A stretch of 5,051 nt of DNA from an uncultured Gemmataceae bacterium. GTDB lineage: Bacteria; Planctomycetota; Planctomycetia; Gemmatales; Gemmataceae. The stretch spans positions 1 through 5,051 of the forward strand of contig CAKZUU010000043.1 of the NCBI GenBank assembly GCA_937922175.1, read 5' to 3'. Of this stretch, positions 1 through 5,051 are shown one piece after another. The first letter of the stretch is position 1, and each line of letters starts with the position of its first letter. The translations under genes were made by a program, and so were the position numbers. The notes below the pieces were generated by a model. It had not been told where the DNA came from. It saw only the letters and a list, made by a program, of their open reading frames with translations, and ran no database searches.

Positions 1-188
1 AAATCCCGATCGAGGGAACCTCACTTCGTGGCATTGCGCTCACGGGACAGAAAGGGCTTCCGACGGTCGAACGGATTGTGCAGTTTATCGATAAGGCGTT
101 TGAGATGCGGCGCGAACGGGTGAGCAAAAGACGAGATGCCGCCAACCCGCCGCTGTTCGTGGATCCGACGAAGTACGGCTTCCGCTGA
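1..188 (+). CDS. 3' end of an unrecognised protein gene (5' truncated by window edge)
   Basis: An open frame enters from the left edge (first full codon at base 3) and ends at TGA 186-188, giving the last 61 residues of a protein. The segment begins with a short strand-like stretch (GIALTGQKG), continues into a probable amphipathic helix (about residues 20-40, PTVERIVQFIDKAFEMRRER), then a basic patch (KRR), and finishes with a proline-containing tail ending KYGFR. The composition looks like a genuine protein, and the gene converges on the recombinase gene with 76 bases between the stop codons. I do not recognise the family from this fragment. A strand-then-helix ending would suit many alpha/beta folds, but that is too little to assign a function. 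The start lies outside the window. Confidence 0.6.
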   Translation, partial: IPIEGTSLRGIALTGQKGLPTVERIVQFIDKAFEMRRERVSKRRDAANPPLFVDPTKYGFR

Positions 189-207
189 GTTCCCCCGCTG
201 TGATTCT

Positions 208-228
208 CGACGAACCGACGTTTCGTCG
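208..228. terminator. Small inverted repeat between convergent genes, possible weak terminator
   Basis: CGACGAA (208-214) and TTCGTCG (222-228) form a perfect 7-bp stem with a 7-base loop. It lies between the stop of the left-edge gene (188) and the stop of the recombinase gene (265), where a bidirectional terminator would be expected. There is no T-run on either side, so it is not a classical intrinsic terminator. A chance hairpin is quite possible. Confidence 0.2.
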
Positions 229-264
229 CGGCCTCGCGCTGGAACGACGAGGTGCGAGAGAGTC

Positions 265-1176
265 TCACTTGGCTCGCGGGTGAAATTGTCGATGAATGAG
301 GCGAAGGCGCTCTCGATCCACGTGGGTGTAGTGTTGAGTCGTGCGAATGTTGGAGTGCCCGAGAAATTCTTGGACGATGCGGAGGTCGGCTCCGCCCGCT
401 AAGACATGCGTGGCGAAACTATGTCGGAGCGTGTGCGGGCTGACTTTCCCGGGGAGTCCGAGGCGTCGGACATATTTTTTGACGATCACCCATAACATTT
501 CACGGGATAGCTTTTTCCCGCCACGGCTGACGAAGACCCAAGGCGTTTCTGCACCGCGCACGAGTCGAGGGCGAAACTCGGTCAGGTAAGTTTTCAGAGC
601 GGCCAAAGCAGGCCGACCCAACGGCACGACGCGCTGCTTCCGCCCTTTGCCGATGCACCGAATGAAGGCGGCCTCTAAATGGATGTCTTCCAATCGTAAA
701 CCGACCACTTCCGAGGCGCGGCAACCGGTCGCATAGAGAGTTTCCAGCAATGCACGGTCGCGGAGGAAGAAACGATCGGTGGGCTTCGGCGCCTCCAGAA
801 GTTTCTCGACGGCCTCGGGCGAAAGCACTTGCGGGATCCGCTCCCAGAGTGTCGGGGAGGCGAGCAATTCGACGACGTTTGAGGCGGTCTGCTGTTCCAG
901 TCGAAGGAAGCGAAAGAAGACCTTCAACGCCACCAGGTGCCGAGCGATGCTGCTAGGTTGCAAGCCATCTTCCCGCAGCCGAGAAAGGTATCGACTGAAA
1001 TCGGCTAGTGTGGGTCGGCGATAGTCGCGCAGATGCCCTTCGGCCACCCACAGAGCGAAATGTTCGAGATCGCGACCGTATGCCAATAGTGTGTTGGTCG
1101 CGGCCCCTCGCTCCGTCGAGAGATAGTGACGGAAGGCCTTGATATCTTGATGCAGGTCTAGGAGCGGCGTGGTCAT
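265..1176 (-). CDS. xerD: Site-specific tyrosine recombinase, XerD-like
   Basis: This is a 303-residue tyrosine recombinase, the usual length for XerC/XerD. An N-terminal SAM-like core-binding domain (about residues 8-95) precedes the catalytic domain (about 115-290). All catalytic residues are visible: Arg153 (ATGCRASE), Lys177 (GKGRKQR), His248 and Arg251 (HTLRH), His274 (LGHSN) and nucleophile Tyr283 (QHYTHV). The tail reads HRQFHPRA, closer to XerD than XerC, hence the symbol; XerC or an accessory integrase remains possible. In the family, XerC and XerD resolve chromosome dimers at dif under FtsK control. The frame stays open upstream to 1287, but a start there would overlap the preceding gene by 41 bases and add an extension unlike the family. 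The ATG at 1174-1176 gives the canonical length and has a GAGAGG motif upstream. The gene lies 70 bases downstream of the CpaE-like gene on the same strand, so co-transcription is plausible. Confidence 0.93.
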   Translation of the reverse strand: MTTPLLDLHQDIKAFRHYLSTERGAATNTLLAYGRDLEHFALWVAEGHLRDYRRPTLADFSRYLSRLREDGLQPSSIARHLVALKVFFRFLRLEQQTASNVVELLASPTLWERIPQVLSPEAVEKLLEAPKPTDRFFLRDRALLETLYATGCRASEVVGLRLEDIHLEAAFIRCIGKGRKQRVVPLGRPALAALKTYLTEFRPRLVRGAETPWVFVSRGGKKLSREMLWVIVKKYVRRLGLPGKVSPHTLRHSFATHVLAGGADLRIVQEFLGHSNIRTTQHYTHVDRERLRLIHRQFHPRAK

Positions 1177-1187
1177 GGCAGGAACAA

Positions 1188-1193
1188 CCTCTC
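1188..1193 (-). promoter_or_regulatory. Probable ribosome binding site of the recombinase gene
   Basis: On the - strand GAGAGG lies 11 bases before the ATG at 1176. The spacing is slightly long, but it supports this internal ATG over the more upstream in-frame start at 1287. Confidence 0.4.
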
Positions 1194-1246
1194 TTCTTGC
1201 CGATTCGGCGAAAGAGACGGTTGCCGTCCAGTCAAATTCGGGCCGC

Positions 1247-2488
1247 TCACGAACGAGAGATGCCCAACGCGCGAATGATGCCACCAAAAACGCTGGATTG
1301 GCGCGTTTTCGTGTCGGATTCGGCTTGGACGGGTACGAGTTTCATCGCGACCTGGTGGATGTCGTTTAAGACTTTGCTTCGGGGTTCCCGCAAACGCAGG
1401 GGCAGACCTTGGTTCACCGCGGTGCTCACCGAAGCGTAATCGGAACAGACCGTCATCATGTTTTCGTTGTTCAACATGGTCTTCAAGCGATTCAGACCAA
1501 AGCCGGCGAGGTCCGGGTCATAGCGATTGAGCAGCAATTGTACCGGTTTGCCCTCCAATTTGTCGGTGACCATCTGGAAAGCGCGAATTGATGGGACTTT
1601 TTGTTCCCCGACCAGAACGACCTTGTCCGAAGCGATCAACGTGTCGAAGTAGATGGAATCGTACGTGCACGGTACATCCAAGACGATGATGTCCGCGAGT
1701 TGTTGCAAGCATTCAATCAAGAGCAGCACGTCGGCGGACGAGACAGCCAGCGGTGTCACGGTTTGGTACGGCCCGGCAAGAATGCTGAAGCGATCCACGA
1801 TCGGGGTGAGCGCTTGCTGCATGAAGTACAAGTCAATGCGATGAATTTCCTTGAGCAAATCGTAGGTCGTGTACTGTGGCTCGACGTTCAGATAGAGCGG
1901 CAACTTGCCCATCTGGAGCGACAACTCTGCGAGCGCGACCCGGACATCGGGATGGGCCTGGGAAATTTCAAAGGCGATGTTAATCGCCAAGGTGGTGGCT
2001 CCACATCCGCCGGTGACCCCCGCCACGGCGATGACCTGATTCTTGCTGGGCAGTCCGAACTGGTTGCCAATGCAATCGAGTGCCAATTTGAAATCATCGG
2101 CTTGAAGAGGTAACGTGACGACCTGGCTGGCCCCCATGCGCATGGCCATGATCGGTATGTTGGCGTTGCCGCGGGCGTCGATCAAAAGCAGGATGGGATG
2201 GCCGGGGAAAAAACTGCTCAGTCGTTTGATCGCCGGGAGTTCTTGGGCCGAGTCAAGATGGACAATAAAGAGCCGCTTGCTCGAATCGGTCGAGTTTGCT
2301 CGACTCGATCGGCCAATTCCGTTCTTGCTTGTGGTTTTGCTGGACTCCGCTGTTCGCCATCCAGCGATGGCGCTTTCGACACCTAAATATTCTGCCTCGA
2401 TGCGAACACCGTGCACGGATAGCTCGAGCCGAAGAAGTTGAAGCAGGTCGCCGCCGCAGCCAACGAGCACAACGTTGAGTGGATACAT
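1247..2488 (-). CDS. CpaE/TadZ-like MinD-family ATPase homologue with receiver-like N-terminus and degenerate P-loop
   Basis: This 413-residue protein has the CpaE/TadZ layout. Residues 1-45 and 72-140 look like a split response-regulator-type domain, separated by a Ser/Thr/Lys-rich stretch at about 46-71. A MinD/ParA-type domain follows (about 150-385). The P-loop is GVTGGCGATT (157-166), where MinD-type proteins have KGGxGKT/S, so both the signature lysine and the Walker A lysine are replaced (Thr159, Ala164). The switch region reads AELSLQMG (187-194) instead of the usual DLDLQFG type. The Walker B-like strand DIIVLDVP (266-273) keeps its aspartate. The tail, about 398-413 (VFGGIIRALGI), could be a short amphipathic membrane-targeting helix. 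Known CpaE/TadZ proteins localise Tad pilus machinery at the inner face of the membrane, but no tad gene is visible here. The ATG start has GGAAG seven bases upstream. Family assignment is firm; the cellular role and any ATPase activity are not known. Confidence 0.85.
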   Translation of the reverse strand: MYPLNVVLVGCGGDLLQLLRLELSVHGVRIEAEYLGVESAIAGWRTAESSKTTSKNGIGRSSRANSTDSSKRLFIVHLDSAQELPAIKRLSSFFPGHPILLLIDARGNANIPIMAMRMGASQVVTLPLQADDFKLALDCIGNQFGLPSKNQVIAVAGVTGGCGATTLAINIAFEISQAHPDVRVALAELSLQMGKLPLYLNVEPQYTTYDLLKEIHRIDLYFMQQALTPIVDRFSILAGPYQTVTPLAVSSADVLLLIECLQQLADIIVLDVPCTYDSIYFDTLIASDKVVLVGEQKVPSIRAFQMVTDKLEGKPVQLLLNRYDPDLAGFGLNRLKTMLNNENMMTVCSDYASVSTAVNQGLPLRLREPRSKVLNDIHQVAMKLVPVQAESDTKTRQSSVFGGIIRALGISRS

Positions 2489-2495
2489 TGCGCCG

Positions 2496-2500
2496 CTTCC
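2496..2500 (-). promoter_or_regulatory. Ribosome binding site of the CpaE-like gene
   Basis: GGAAG on the - strand lies seven bases before the ATG at 2488, ideal Shine-Dalgarno spacing. It supports this start codon. Confidence 0.55.
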
Positions 2501-2646
2501 AATTTGTGCAACACCTTCTGCCGCTCAGCCACGGGCGCTCGATCTCTTGTCCCATGACGACGCGGTGGGGGGCATGCCGAATGACCCAGCTCGGCTGGAG
2601 CACTCGAGGACGCCCAAGGGAATGGTCCTGGCACGCCGCCTATGAA

Positions 2647-2675
2647 CTCATAGCACGGAAAAGGACTTGGAGCAA
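2647..2675 (-). promoter_or_regulatory. Tentative sigma70-like promoter ahead of the CpaE-like gene
   Basis: In the 227-base gap between the radical SAM stop and the CpaE-like start, the - strand carries TTGCTC (2675-2670), a 17-base spacer, and TATGAG (2652-2647). The spacing is right, but the matches to TTGACA (3 of 6) and TATAAT (4 of 6) are modest. It would imply a leader of about 150 bases. The rest of this gap shows no convincing gene or strong terminator. Confidence 0.18.
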
Positions 2676-2715
2676 AATGACGACCCCGAGCGCGGCGAGG
2701 GGAGAAGCCGATTCT

Positions 2716-4515
2716 TTATCGAGCGTCCGCCATCACCTGCAATTGGATGACGCTCCGTTTCTGTTCTTTCTCCAGATAGTCGCGGCCTTTCTTGATATTG
2801 ATGTGATCCCAGGGCAGAACCTCGCTCAGAGGCCGTGGACGCTGCGAATACCATTCGACGTCGATTCCCAGATCCGCGAACGTCTGCCACCAGACAGCTG
2901 GCCGGAAACACTCGCTCCAACCATCCAGGCGGCACCCTCGTCGCCAAGCCTCCATCAGTGCGGGTGCGATGCGGCGATCGCCACGAGTCAGCACCCCCTC
3001 CAACAAACTGATTTCGACGTCATGCTGCTTGATATGGACGGCTTTCCGCCGGCGGCGCTGCTTCAGATACTGCCCGGCCCAACGCAGATAGTCGCGCGTC
3101 TGCATGCCGTTCCATTGGTAAGGCGTGTGAGGCTTGGGTACGAAATTCGACACACTCGCGGTCACGTCGCGATAGCGTCCCGTCTCTTCCTTGCTGATCT
3201 GCGCGATGGTTTCTGCCATCTCGACGATGCCGTCCAGATCGACTGTTCGTTCGCCGGGAAGTCCGCAAAGAAAATACAATTTCACCCTCTGCCAACCGTT
3301 GCGAAACGCTTCCCGACAGCCCTCGTAGAGATCGTCGTTCTTGATTTTCTTGCGAATCTGTTCGCGCATGTCGTCTCGGGCCACCTCGGGCGCTAACGTC
3401 AGGCCGGCCTTCCTCGCTCCGGCCATCAACTTCGGTACGCTCCGGAGTTGATGATTAATCCGCAGACTGGGCAACGACACGTTGACGCCCAGCGGGCCGA
3501 ACACCTCGTGCATCCGCCGAACCAATTCTTCGAAGTAGGGGTAATCGCTCGTCGAAAGGCTCAACAAACTGATCTCGTTCAGGCCCGTGTTGCGGTAGCT
3601 CTCCAATGCTGCTTGGACGATCGTTTCGACGTGACGGACCCGCAGGGGGCGTTTAATGGTCGTGGACTGACAGAAGCGGCATTGCCACGGGCAGCCCCGC
3701 ATGATCTCGATCGAAATGCGGTCGTGGACCACCTCCACGTTGGGCACGATCGGGCGCGTTGGTAACGGGTACGAGTCGAAATCCCGGCTGATGGTGCAGG
3801 ACATGATTTCCCGGGGTACGTCGCTCCGCGTTCGATTGATGGCGGCAAGGGTTCCATCGGCGTGATATTCCGGCTCGTAGAACCTCGGCGCATACGCCCA
3901 ATCGACGCTGCCGACCAACTCCGCGATCATCTCCTCTCGGGACTTCCCACCCCGCTCCTTCAAGGTCATCCACTTGTCCATGATCCAGGGCAAGCTCTCT
4001 TCGCCATCACCGATGACGAAGACGTCAATGAAGGGGGCCAACACCTCCGGGTTCTGAGCGCCCGGTCCACCAGCGATGACCAGTGGGTGGCGATCGTCCC
4101 GTTCGCGGGACTCCAACGGAATGCCCCCCAAATCGAGCATCGTCAGAACGTTCGTGTAACAGACTTCATACTGTAGGCTAAAGCCTACCACATCAAAGTC
4201 CCGCAAGGGGGTGAACGTCTCCAACGAGTAGAGGGGCAAGCCGTGATCCCGGAGTTCGCGCTCAAAATCCAGCCACGGGGCGAATGCCCGTTCGCAGGCC
4301 CATTGCGGGTCGGCATTGATCGTGCTGTAGAGAACCTGCAAACCGTGGTGGCTCATTCCCAGCGTGTACGTGTCCGGGAACGCCAAGCAAAGCTTCCCCC
4401 GCACCTGCCGGTGATCCTTCGCCACACTGTTCACCTCTCCACCCAGGTATTGACCCGGCGTGGCGACCCGTGGTAACAAGCGCCCCACCGCTTCTTTCAA
4501 CGACGCCTTCATCAT
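2716..4515 (-). CDS. TIGR03960-type radical SAM protein with B12-binding-like N-terminal domain
   Basis: This 599-residue protein matches the TIGR03960 style of radical SAM proteins. The N-terminal part (about 20-180) resembles a cobalamin-binding-like Rossmann domain, with FPDTYTLGMSHHG (47-59), VGFSLQYE and VIAGGPGAQNPE, then VIGDGEE. The radical SAM core follows, with the cluster-binding CxxxCxxC at Cys275, Cys279 and Cys282 (RGCPWQCRFCQ). Downstream are LSLSTSDY (about 318-325), LAPE (374-377), VKLYFLCGLPGE (411-422) and NFVPKPHTPYQW (457-468). The C-terminal region ends with the family-like RPLSEVLPWDHI. The protein should bind a [4Fe-4S] cluster and S-adenosylmethionine in the cytoplasm; its reaction is unknown. 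I see no DxHxxG cobalamin motif, so B12 binding is uncertain. In many bacteria this module is fused or adjacent to a DUF2344 domain, which is absent here. The frame opens with GTG (4518) followed by ATGs at 4515 and 4512; GGAAG seven bases before 4515 favours that ATG. Confidence 0.92.
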   Translation of the reverse strand: MMKASLKEAVGRLLPRVATPGQYLGGEVNSVAKDHRQVRGKLCLAFPDTYTLGMSHHGLQVLYSTINADPQWACERAFAPWLDFERELRDHGLPLYSLETFTPLRDFDVVGFSLQYEVCYTNVLTMLDLGGIPLESRERDDRHPLVIAGGPGAQNPEVLAPFIDVFVIGDGEESLPWIMDKWMTLKERGGKSREEMIAELVGSVDWAYAPRFYEPEYHADGTLAAINRTRSDVPREIMSCTISRDFDSYPLPTRPIVPNVEVVHDRISIEIMRGCPWQCRFCQSTTIKRPLRVRHVETIVQAALESYRNTGLNEISLLSLSTSDYPYFEELVRRMHEVFGPLGVNVSLPSLRINHQLRSVPKLMAGARKAGLTLAPEVARDDMREQIRKKIKNDDLYEGCREAFRNGWQRVKLYFLCGLPGERTVDLDGIVEMAETIAQISKEETGRYRDVTASVSNFVPKPHTPYQWNGMQTRDYLRWAGQYLKQRRRRKAVHIKQHDVEISLLEGVLTRGDRRIAPALMEAWRRGCRLDGWSECFRPAVWWQTFADLGIDVEWYSQRPRPLSEVLPWDHINIKKGRDYLEKEQKRSVIQLQVMADAR

Positions 4516-4522
4516 CACCGCA

Positions 4523-4527
4523 CTTCC
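4523..4527 (-). promoter_or_regulatory. Ribosome binding site of the radical SAM gene
   Basis: GGAAG on the - strand lies four bases before GTG 4518, seven before ATG 4515 and ten before ATG 4512. The seven-base spacing selects ATG 4515 as the likeliest start. Confidence 0.5.
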
Positions 4528-4592
4528 GCTCGTTTGGGGACAGCTTTACGGGAAACGACCTCGACAATCGCTGCGGTGTTCCCCTCACATGG

Positions 4593-5051
4593 TTATTGTT
4601 GCCCGGCGTTTTCGATGTCGGCAAGGCGGAATGGCGACGGAGAGCCGTCGTACCGAACGATGGGAGGCGGATCGGGCCAGCCGTTCGCGGCAATCGACTC
4701 CGCCAACTCGATCAATTCGGCTGTACACAATCCGAAGGCGACGGGATCGGCGAGCGATCGGAGCAACTCCGCTGCTCGAGCCGCATGCCGACGCATTCCC
4801 TCATCCCGTCGTTCGTAATATTTCACGCCTGAGACGGCTAATTGGATCAAACCCTTGAAGAAATCGGCCGCAGGACCTCGCCGCCCCGCTTCATGCCACA
4901 ACCCTTCCCGCGCTTCGTGGGCCTCCCAGTAGTAGCCATGATTGAACAGATCGATGCCCCACAACAGGGCGGTGTCGTCCGGCGCGTCAGACGCACTCGC
5001 GGATGGTCGGGTCGATTTCCCAAACGAATGACCCGCGGGATCCGAAATCGG
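4593..5051 (-). CDS. DUF309-family protein (5' truncated by window edge)
   Basis: The frame is open from the right edge to TAA at 4593-4595, giving 152 residues without the true start. The DUF309 signature is clear: DLFNHGYYWEAHEAREGLW (34-52), then DFFKGLIQLAVSGVKYY (63-79), followed by helices with an arginine- and alanine-rich stretch (about 86-100). A TTG at 4964 could be read as a start, but the upstream codons remain open and encode DPAGHSFG (residues 4-11), a stretch like the region preceding the core in other family members. The gene therefore almost certainly begins beyond the window. DUF309 proteins are small helical cytoplasmic proteins of unknown function. The stop lies 77 bases before the radical SAM start on the same strand with no obvious terminator between, so the two may be co-transcribed. 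The C-terminal part (about 125-152, proline-rich then acidic) shows no recognisable motif. Confidence 0.88.
   Translation of the reverse strand, partial: PISDPAGHSFGKSTRPSASASDAPDDTALLWGIDLFNHGYYWEAHEAREGLWHEAGRRGPAADFFKGLIQLAVSGVKYYERRDEGMRRHAARAAELLRSLADPVAFGLCTAELIELAESIAANGWPDPPPIVRYDGSPSPFRLADIENAGQQ

Noticed and set aside
1216..1228. GACGG-TTG-CCGTC hairpin between the CpaE-like gene and xerD, as a terminator
   Set aside because: The stem is five base pairs with a three-base loop, followed on the - strand by only TCTTT. It is too weak to call and could be chance.
1177..1287. N-terminal extension of the recombinase to an upstream start at 1287
   Set aside because: It would overlap the upstream gene by 41 bases and add 37 residues unlike the family. 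The internal ATG at 1176 gives the canonical length.
1601..2113. 170-codon open frame on the + strand opposite the CpaE-like gene
   Set aside because: It is antisense to a well-supported coding region, and its translation shows no domain signature.
2383..2634. Small - strand frames spanning the 227-base gap and the start of the CpaE-like gene
   Set aside because: They run into the CpaE-like coding region in another frame, have no recognisable motif, and have composition typical of out-of-frame reading.
2684..2702. CCCC...GGGG hairpin just downstream of the radical SAM stop, as its terminator
   Set aside because: Only a 4-bp perfect stem with internal mismatches, and only a short, interrupted T-run after it on the - strand.
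2479..3396. 305-codon open frame on the + strand opposite the radical SAM and intergenic region
   Set aside because: It lies antisense to a clearly recognised gene. Its translation has no recognisable motif, and GC-rich codon bias commonly keeps the opposite strand open.
4962..4964. TTG as the start codon of the DUF309 gene
   Set aside because: The frame continues open to the window edge and encodes a family-like DPAGHSFG stretch upstream, so the true start is outside the window.

Overview
The window looks like an ordinary chromosomal segment of a planctomycete-type bacterium. It is moderately GC-rich, and a cobalamin-binding-domain radical SAM protein, a stand-alone CpaE/MinD-like ATPase and a XerD-type recombinase lie close together. 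The phylum is inferred from protein style and gene content only; no rRNA or other lineage marker is present, so it is a moderate-confidence guess.

Layout: a short 3' fragment of an unrecognised gene enters on the + strand (1-188). Everything else is on the - strand. Read in its own direction (right to left), that strand holds: the end of a DUF309-family gene whose start lies beyond the right edge (5051-4593); a 599-residue TIGR03960-type radical SAM protein (4515-2716); a 413-residue CpaE/TadZ-like protein (2488-1247); and a XerD-like tyrosine recombinase (1176-265). Gaps along this strand are 77, 227 and 70 bases. The first pair and the last pair could therefore each be co-transcribed, and the 227-base gap is the likeliest place for a promoter. 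The recombinase and the left-edge gene converge over 76 bases that contain one short hairpin.

How the genes work together: no shared pathway is evident. XerD would serve chromosome dimer resolution. The CpaE-like protein belongs to the MinD/ParA-type positioning ATPases, but none of the Tad pilus genes that usually accompany CpaE/TadZ is in the window. The radical SAM and DUF309 proteins are conserved families without an established reaction. The most notable feature is the CpaE-like protein: its P-loop lacks both lysines expected of MinD-type ATPases, the acidic pair of the following switch is altered, and it carries a Ser/Thr/Lys-rich insert and a possible amphipathic C-terminal tail. I found no RNA gene, CRISPR array, insertion sequence or new defence system, and nothing here strongly supports an undescribed system.
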